From positions 1-48,340 of the forward strand of contig JADJIB010000012.1 in assembly GCA_016707175.1 (NCBI GenBank): a DNA stretch of 48,340 bases, written 5' to 3'. Positions within the stretch are counted from its first letter, which is position 1; every line of letters starts with the position of its first letter. Source of the stretch: Candidatus Phosphoribacter hodrii (GTDB lineage Bacteria > Actinomycetota > Actinomycetes > Actinomycetales > Dermatophilaceae). Under the pieces are notes generated by a model. That model was given only the letters and a program-made list of their open reading frames with translations. It was not told the origin of the DNA and did not search any database. The position numbers and the translations under genes are program-made. Shown here one piece after another: positions 44,327 to 48,340 of the stretch.

Positions 44327-46234
44327 TCAGAGGGTGTCGGTGAGGAAGAGATCGCCCGCGGCCGTGACGCGGAAGTCCCAACCGGGAAGGACGCGGGCCG
44401 TGAAGAACGGCCCTTCGATCAGGGCCGGCCCGCTGCCACCAGCGCCGGGCGCCAGCTCGGTCAGCACGTGCACCGGAACCTCGTCCACCGTGTCGGCGGC
44501 CGACCGCACCTGGCGGGTCGTGGTGACCGCGATCGGCGTGACCGGCACCTCCACATCGGCGCGGATGTCCGGGTGCGGAAGGCGCGCCGTGACCGTGAGC
44601 TGGAGCGACGCCCGCGCCCCGGTCGCCGGGACAGGTTCGCCCACGGCATACGGGATCCGCTTGAGCACAGCACCCGCTGCGTCCTCGACCGTGAGCTGCC
44701 ACGAGGTGTCGCAGTCACCCAGCGCGTAGCCCTCCTGGAACATGTCCCGCTCGGCGCGGGCCACGAGGGTGTCGTGCACCTGCTGGGCCGCGGCCGTCGT
44801 CAGCTCGGTCAGCTCGACCTCATAGGTCTTGCCGATGTCGGAGAAGGCGATGCCGAAGGCGGAGAACACGGCGGCCATCTGCGGGATGAGCACGTGCTTG
44901 ACCCCGGCCGGCCGGGCGGCGCCCGCGGCGCTCATCGGACCCGCACCGCCGAACGCGGCGAGCGTCGTGTCCGGGCCGACGAGGTGGGAGAACGCACCGG
45001 CCAGCGCCACGAAGTACGCCTGTTCCATCTGAACCAGGGCCTCTTCCAAGGTCAGCCCGAGCGGCTGCGCGATGGTGGCGGTGATGACCTGGCGCGAGCG
45101 CTGCGGGTCCAGCGTGAACGTGCCGTCCATGTAGGTGTTCGCGTCGAGGATGCCCAGCAGCAGGTTGACGTCGGTGATCGTCGCGTCCCTGCCACCGAAG
45201 CCGAAGCAGGCCGGCCCGGGGGCGGCACCGACACTGCGGGGACCGACGACGATCTTGCCGTCCTGCACCGAGATGACCGACGAGCCGCCAACCCCCTTGG
45301 AGTGCACGTTGCTCATCGGGTAGGAGATCGGGACGCCCCGAATCGTGCCGTGCTCGTCCACGTGGATGGCTTCGTCGGTGACCGTCCCGACATCGGTGGT
45401 GGTGCCGCCGATGTCCATCATCAGCGTGTGGCTCAGACCGTAGGTCCGCGCCAGCGCGGCGGTCCCCTCCAAACCGCCGCGTGGTCCGGACGAATACGTC
45501 TTCAGCGCAACGGACTTCGCCACCCGCGAGGAGGCGCCGTCGTTGCGGTAGACCAGCAGCGGGTTGGCGACGCGGTAGGTGCTGAGCCGGTGCTCCGCGC
45601 CATAGAGGAAGCGCTCCATCGTGGGGTGCAGGAAGGAGTTGATGACGCACGACCAGGCGCGGCGCGGCGCGTTGCGGTCTCCGGCCAGGTCCCAGCTGTA
45701 GATCAGCGGGATCGAGCCCAGCAGGTGGCGCGGGAACTTGCGCAGCAGGATCGAGCGCAGCGCCCGCTCCTCCTCGGAGGTGGCACACGCGACGACCACG
45801 CGGGCCGCGCCCAGGGTCGCCAGTCGGTTGACCAGTTGGACGACCTCGAACTCGACGTCGTCGCCGGCCAGGTCGACGACCGCGAAACGATCGTCGACGA
45901 GGGAGGCGAACAGGTGCTCCTCGTCGGGCGTTGTCTTCATGCCGGTGGCGAGGTCGGGGATCGAGGTGAGCACCCCGATCATGGGCCCGCGGCGCTCCAC
46001 CAGGGCGTTGGTGCCCTGAGTCGTGGAGTAGCGGATGTGCTGGGTTGCGTGCAGCAACCGCTCGGTGTCCGGCGCCCCATAGAGGGCGGTCGACGCCTTC
46101 TCGATGCCGTCGAAGAGACACTGGGAGAGGTCGTGCGGTGTCGTCAGGGTCTTGGTGAAGGTGAAGTCGCCACCGTCCCAGACGCAAATATCGGTGAGCG
46201 TGCCACCGTTGTCGATGTTGATGAGCGTGTCCAT
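44327..46234 (-). CDS. Second HyuA-family protein, acetone carboxylase-associated
   Basis: A 635-residue HyuA paralogue, first gene of the operon, from ATG 46234 (MDTLINIDNGGTLTDICVWD), with AAGGAGT upstream. The ATPase motifs differ from AcxA: IDNGGTLTD replaces DIGGTFTD, while MMDIGGTTTDVGT (near residue 265) and AAFGGAGPMSAAGAARPAG are typical. It lacks about 70 residues compared with AcxA. A classical acetone carboxylase needs only one HyuA subunit, so this one could be an alternative beta subunit, a chaperone-like activator, or half of an enzyme for another ketone, as in acetophenone carboxylase, which has two HyuA-type chains. Function unproven. Confidence 0.82.
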   Translation of the reverse strand: MDTLINIDNGGTLTDICVWDGGDFTFTKTLTTPHDLSQCLFDGIEKASTALYGAPDTERLLHATQHIRYSTTQGTNALVERRGPMIGVLTSIPDLATGMKTTPDEEHLFASLVDDRFAVVDLAGDDVEFEVVQLVNRLATLGAARVVVACATSEEERALRSILLRKFPRHLLGSIPLIYSWDLAGDRNAPRRAWSCVINSFLHPTMERFLYGAEHRLSTYRVANPLLVYRNDGASSRVAKSVALKTYSSGPRGGLEGTAALARTYGLSHTLMMDIGGTTTDVGTVTDEAIHVDEHGTIRGVPISYPMSNVHSKGVGGSSVISVQDGKIVVGPRSVGAAPGPACFGFGGRDATITDVNLLLGILDANTYMDGTFTLDPQRSRQVITATIAQPLGLTLEEALVQMEQAYFVALAGAFSHLVGPDTTLAAFGGAGPMSAAGAARPAGVKHVLIPQMAAVFSAFGIAFSDIGKTYEVELTELTTAAAQQVHDTLVARAERDMFQEGYALGDCDTSWQLTVEDAAGAVLKRIPYAVGEPVPATGARASLQLTVTARLPHPDIRADVEVPVTPIAVTTTRQVRSAADTVDEVPVHVLTELAPGAGGSGPALIEGPFFTARVLPGWDFRVTAAGDLFLTDTL

Positions 46235-46335
46235 GCCACTCCTTGTCCGTGGATTCGGTGAGCTGAGACGCATCGCGCCAGTGGCGGGTGTGTCAGCGGC
46301 AGGACTTCAATGTGATTGATGTCTCAAGTACAATG

Positions 46336-46356
46336 GGTGTCCCAAGATGGGACACC
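46336..46356. promoter_or_regulatory. Palindromic activator site in the divergent acetone promoter
   Basis: GGTGTCCCA (46336-46344) and TGGGACACC (46348-46356) form a perfect dyad with a 3-bp spacer. A looser GATGTCTCA half-site lies at 46317, and GTGTGTCACAC, an 11-bp palindrome, at 46375. They lie between the hyuA-like start at 46234 and the regulator start, so the regulator is the likely ligand. Confidence 0.7.
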
Positions 46357-46445
46357 TCCCGCGCTTGGGGAGTTGTGTGTCACACGTCACCATGGGGGTG
46401 GTGCCGCAAACTCAGGCGCCCCTCGGGCGACGGAAGGAGTGCGGC

Positions 46446-48308
46446 TTGCCGGATCGATTGAGCCAGAACCTCCGTGTTGCCGCTGCCCGCGCCGACTTTC
46501 TGGAGAGCGGGGCCGCGGGTGCCGCCGGCGTCTCCCAGTCCCTCGCCGCATCCTGGGTGCGTAGCCAGGCCGCAGGGGTCGACACGATGCATCCGCGCTC
46601 GGACCTCACCGACATCGACACGGGCAGTCGGCTGGTGCGCTGCGCGGCACCGGTGATCGAACAGCTGGGTCAGGACACCTCGTCACTGCCGCTGGTCATC
46701 GCCCTCACCGACAACCACGCGCGCATCCTGCGCCGGGTGGATTCCTCGGCGGCTGTCGGGCGACTGTTGGACCGGGTCGACTTCGCGCCGGGGTTCAACT
46801 ATGCCGAGAGCACGATGGGGACCAACGGGGTCGGCACCGTGCTGGAGTCCGGGCAGCCCTTCTCCGTGGTCGGCGCCGAACACTTCACTGAGCAGCTTCA
46901 GCCGTTCGCTTGCACAGGGGCACCCATCATCGATCCACTGACGGGCCGTTGCGAGGGGATCCTCGACATCTCGGCGATGGCCGAGGCGTGGAGCCCGCTG
47001 ATGCACACGCTGGTCAAGTCGGCCGCCAAGGACATCGGCCGCAACCTGCTCACCGACCGCAGCCAGGCTCAACGGGCCTTGTTCGACACCTACCTGCGAG
47101 CCGACGCCCGATCCGGCCGCCGCGCGGTCTTCGCGTTTGCCGAGTCGGTCTTCATGGCCAATGCCGCGGCCGGGCGGTTGTTCGGCCCCGCCGAGCAGCT
47201 CGCCATCCGCGAGCACGCCGCGTTCATCATGGGACACCGGCATACCGCCAACGACACGCTCACCCTGGCCACGGGCCAGGTGGTCCAGATGCGTGGAACG
47301 CGGCTGTTGGTCGGCAACGACGCCTCGGGGATCGTGGTGATTGCGGAGGTGATCGAGCAGCGCGGTGAGCTTGCCCGACTGCACCTTCCCTCCACCGAAG
47401 CGGGTTTCGCCGACCATCTGCTTCCCCAGACCGCTGTCGCGAATGACCGGACCAGGCTGTTGCTGGATGACCTCGAGCGGCCCCACGTGCCGATCTCTCA
47501 GGGCTCGTCACCCGCGTGGGTGCGGGCGTGCGCCGAGCTGCGCTCGGCGATCGCGGACGGCATACCGACGATCGTCCTGGGGGAGACCGGAAGCGGAAAG
47601 TTCACCTTGGTCGCCGAGCTCTTCCACGCCGAACACCCCGGCGGGCGAAGCATTTCGGTGGACGCGAGCCAGCTCAACTCCGACGCGCGAACCGACCTAG
47701 ACGCTCTGTTGCGCGAAACCCGCGAGCAGACTCTGTGCATCGTGCGGAACATGGATGCGGCCAGCACCGAAGGCGTCGACCGACTGGACACGCTGTTCCG
47801 AGCGCTCGGCGACCACCGCGACGTCATCACCTTCATTGCCACCGTGTCGGACTCGAGCCTCGACTCGGACCTGCCGTTCCGCGCGCTGCTGGACCATTTC
47901 GAGGTCGCGGTCACGGCGCCGGCGCTGCGGTTCCGCACCGATGATCTCGGCGCGATCACCAGCCGGCTCCTGCAGGAGCTGGCTCCGGCGCGGCGGGTGC
48001 GATTGTCACCCGGCGCCGAGCGGACCATCGCCCGCTACTCCTGGCCGCGCAATGTCACCCAATTGCGTGAGGCGCTGCAGCATGCGCTGCGCACGCGGCC
48101 CGTCGGCGAGATCCAGGACCAAGACCTCCCGGCCTACTGCCACACCGCATCCCGTCGTTTGCTCTCGCCGCTCGCTACCGCCGAGCGCGACGCCATCGTG
48201 GCCGCTCTGCGCGAGCACCACGGCAATCGGGTGGTGGCCGCGAGCCATCTCGGGATGTCGCGCAGCAGCCTCTACCGGAAGCTGCGGACGTACAACATCA
48301 CCGCGTAG
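46446..48308 (+). CDS. AcoR/MimR-like NtrC-family regulator without a sigma-54 contact loop
   Basis: A regulator of about 620 residues, divergent from the carboxylase operon. TTG 46446 (LPDRLSQNLRVAAARADFLE) follows GAAGGAG by 7 bases and is preferred; ATG 46392 or 46347 are possible, but the last would overlap the palindrome. The N-terminal GAF-type sensor region (FNYAESTMGTNGVGTVLESG, LTGRCEGILDISAMAEAW) is followed by an AAA-like domain with Walker A GETGSGK (near residue 379), a weak Walker B region (TLCIVRNMDAA) and no GAFTGA loop. A Fis-type HTH ends it (GNRVVAASHLGMSRSSLYRK). Actinobacteria lack sigma-54, and MimR-type proteins act with other sigma factors. Acetone or a product is the likely inducer. 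Confidence 0.88.
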   Translation: MPDRLSQNLRVAAARADFLESGAAGAAGVSQSLAASWVRSQAAGVDTMHPRSDLTDIDTGSRLVRCAAPVIEQLGQDTSSLPLVIALTDNHARILRRVDSSAAVGRLLDRVDFAPGFNYAESTMGTNGVGTVLESGQPFSVVGAEHFTEQLQPFACTGAPIIDPLTGRCEGILDISAMAEAWSPLMHTLVKSAAKDIGRNLLTDRSQAQRALFDTYLRADARSGRRAVFAFAESVFMANAAAGRLFGPAEQLAIREHAAFIMGHRHTANDTLTLATGQVVQMRGTRLLVGNDASGIVVIAEVIEQRGELARLHLPSTEAGFADHLLPQTAVANDRTRLLLDDLERPHVPISQGSSPAWVRACAELRSAIADGIPTIVLGETGSGKFTLVAELFHAEHPGGRSISVDASQLNSDARTDLDALLRETREQTLCIVRNMDAASTEGVDRLDTLFRALGDHRDVITFIATVSDSSLDSDLPFRALLDHFEVAVTAPALRFRTDDLGAITSRLLQELAPARRVRLSPGAERTIARYSWPRNVTQLREALQHALRTRPVGEIQDQDLPAYCHTASRRLLSPLATAERDAIVAALREHHGNRVVAASHLGMSRSSLYRKLRTYNITA

Positions 48309-48340
48309 CGCCGCCACCGCATCGCGAAGTGCGGCGTCGC

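Noticed and set aside
39594..46261. Very long open frames on the plus strand across the acetone carboxylase genes
   Set aside because: They are antisense shadows of high-GC genes on the minus strand; their translations are low-complexity and match no family, while the minus frames show clear motifs.

Overview
The window is GC-rich and typical of an actinobacterium: GTG and TTG starts, many ATGA/GTGA/TGATG overlaps, and actinobacterial families (IniA/IniC-like dynamins, DUF2867, DUF3224, DUF1272, DUF6326). I cannot name the genus. Many reading frames break at G or C runs, and two stretches (about 9,820-10,370 and the 50-nt G run at 32,624-32,673) look like unreliable basecalls, so most frameshifts below may be sequencing errors.

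Layout. (1) 1-3,600: an operon like mycobacterial iniBAC on the minus strand, made of an Asp/Asn/Ser-rich repeat protein followed by two tandem dynamin-like GTPases. (2) 3,600-10,370: a GNAT gene, a broken metallophosphoesterase, an IS256-family transposase, and a complete Tn554-like element (two tyrosine recombinases plus a small TnpC-like protein, 14-bp terminal inverted repeats). The element sits inside the IS256 gene immediately before the codon of the catalytic Glu. (3) 10,870-14,200: a PIN-like protein, then pyrE split by a complete IS5-family element with a CTAA target duplication. (4) 14,200-20,400: small enzymes (PPOX, Nudix, DUF2867 with a divergent TetR, DUF1272, NAD epimerase) and a nucleotidyltransferase/HTH pair. 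(5) 20,400-32,400: Fic protein, secreted GH3 glycosidase, a two-component system flanked by two membrane-protein genes that share a structured leader, an HTH/PIN pair, AraC/VOC and GNAT genes. (6) 32,700-37,000: ECF sigma/anti-sigma-like pair, ASCH, DUF3224, lipoprotein, aldo/keto reductase. (7) 37,000-48,308: an acetone-catabolic cluster. Acetone carboxylase subunits (acxA, acxB, acxC homologues) and an extra HyuA paralogue would make acetoacetate; a two-subunit 3-oxoacid CoA-transferase would convert it to acetoacetyl-CoA; a divergent NtrC/AcoR-like regulator would control it through a palindrome in the shared promoter region.

The strongest unexplained signal is at DNA level. The octamer CGGCATAC (or its complement) occurs 46 times by my reading between 12.6 and 47.6 kb, against fewer than 2 expected, and never in the first 12.6 kb. 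It occurs in several codon frames, including ones that force the rare Ile codon ATA, and it forms the arms of intergenic inverted repeats. This resembles a DNA-uptake or chromosome-architecture motif. Further dispersed elements are a second hairpin family at convergent gene ends, a repeat whose hairpin has a compensatory base-pair change, and the duplicated leader around the two-component system.
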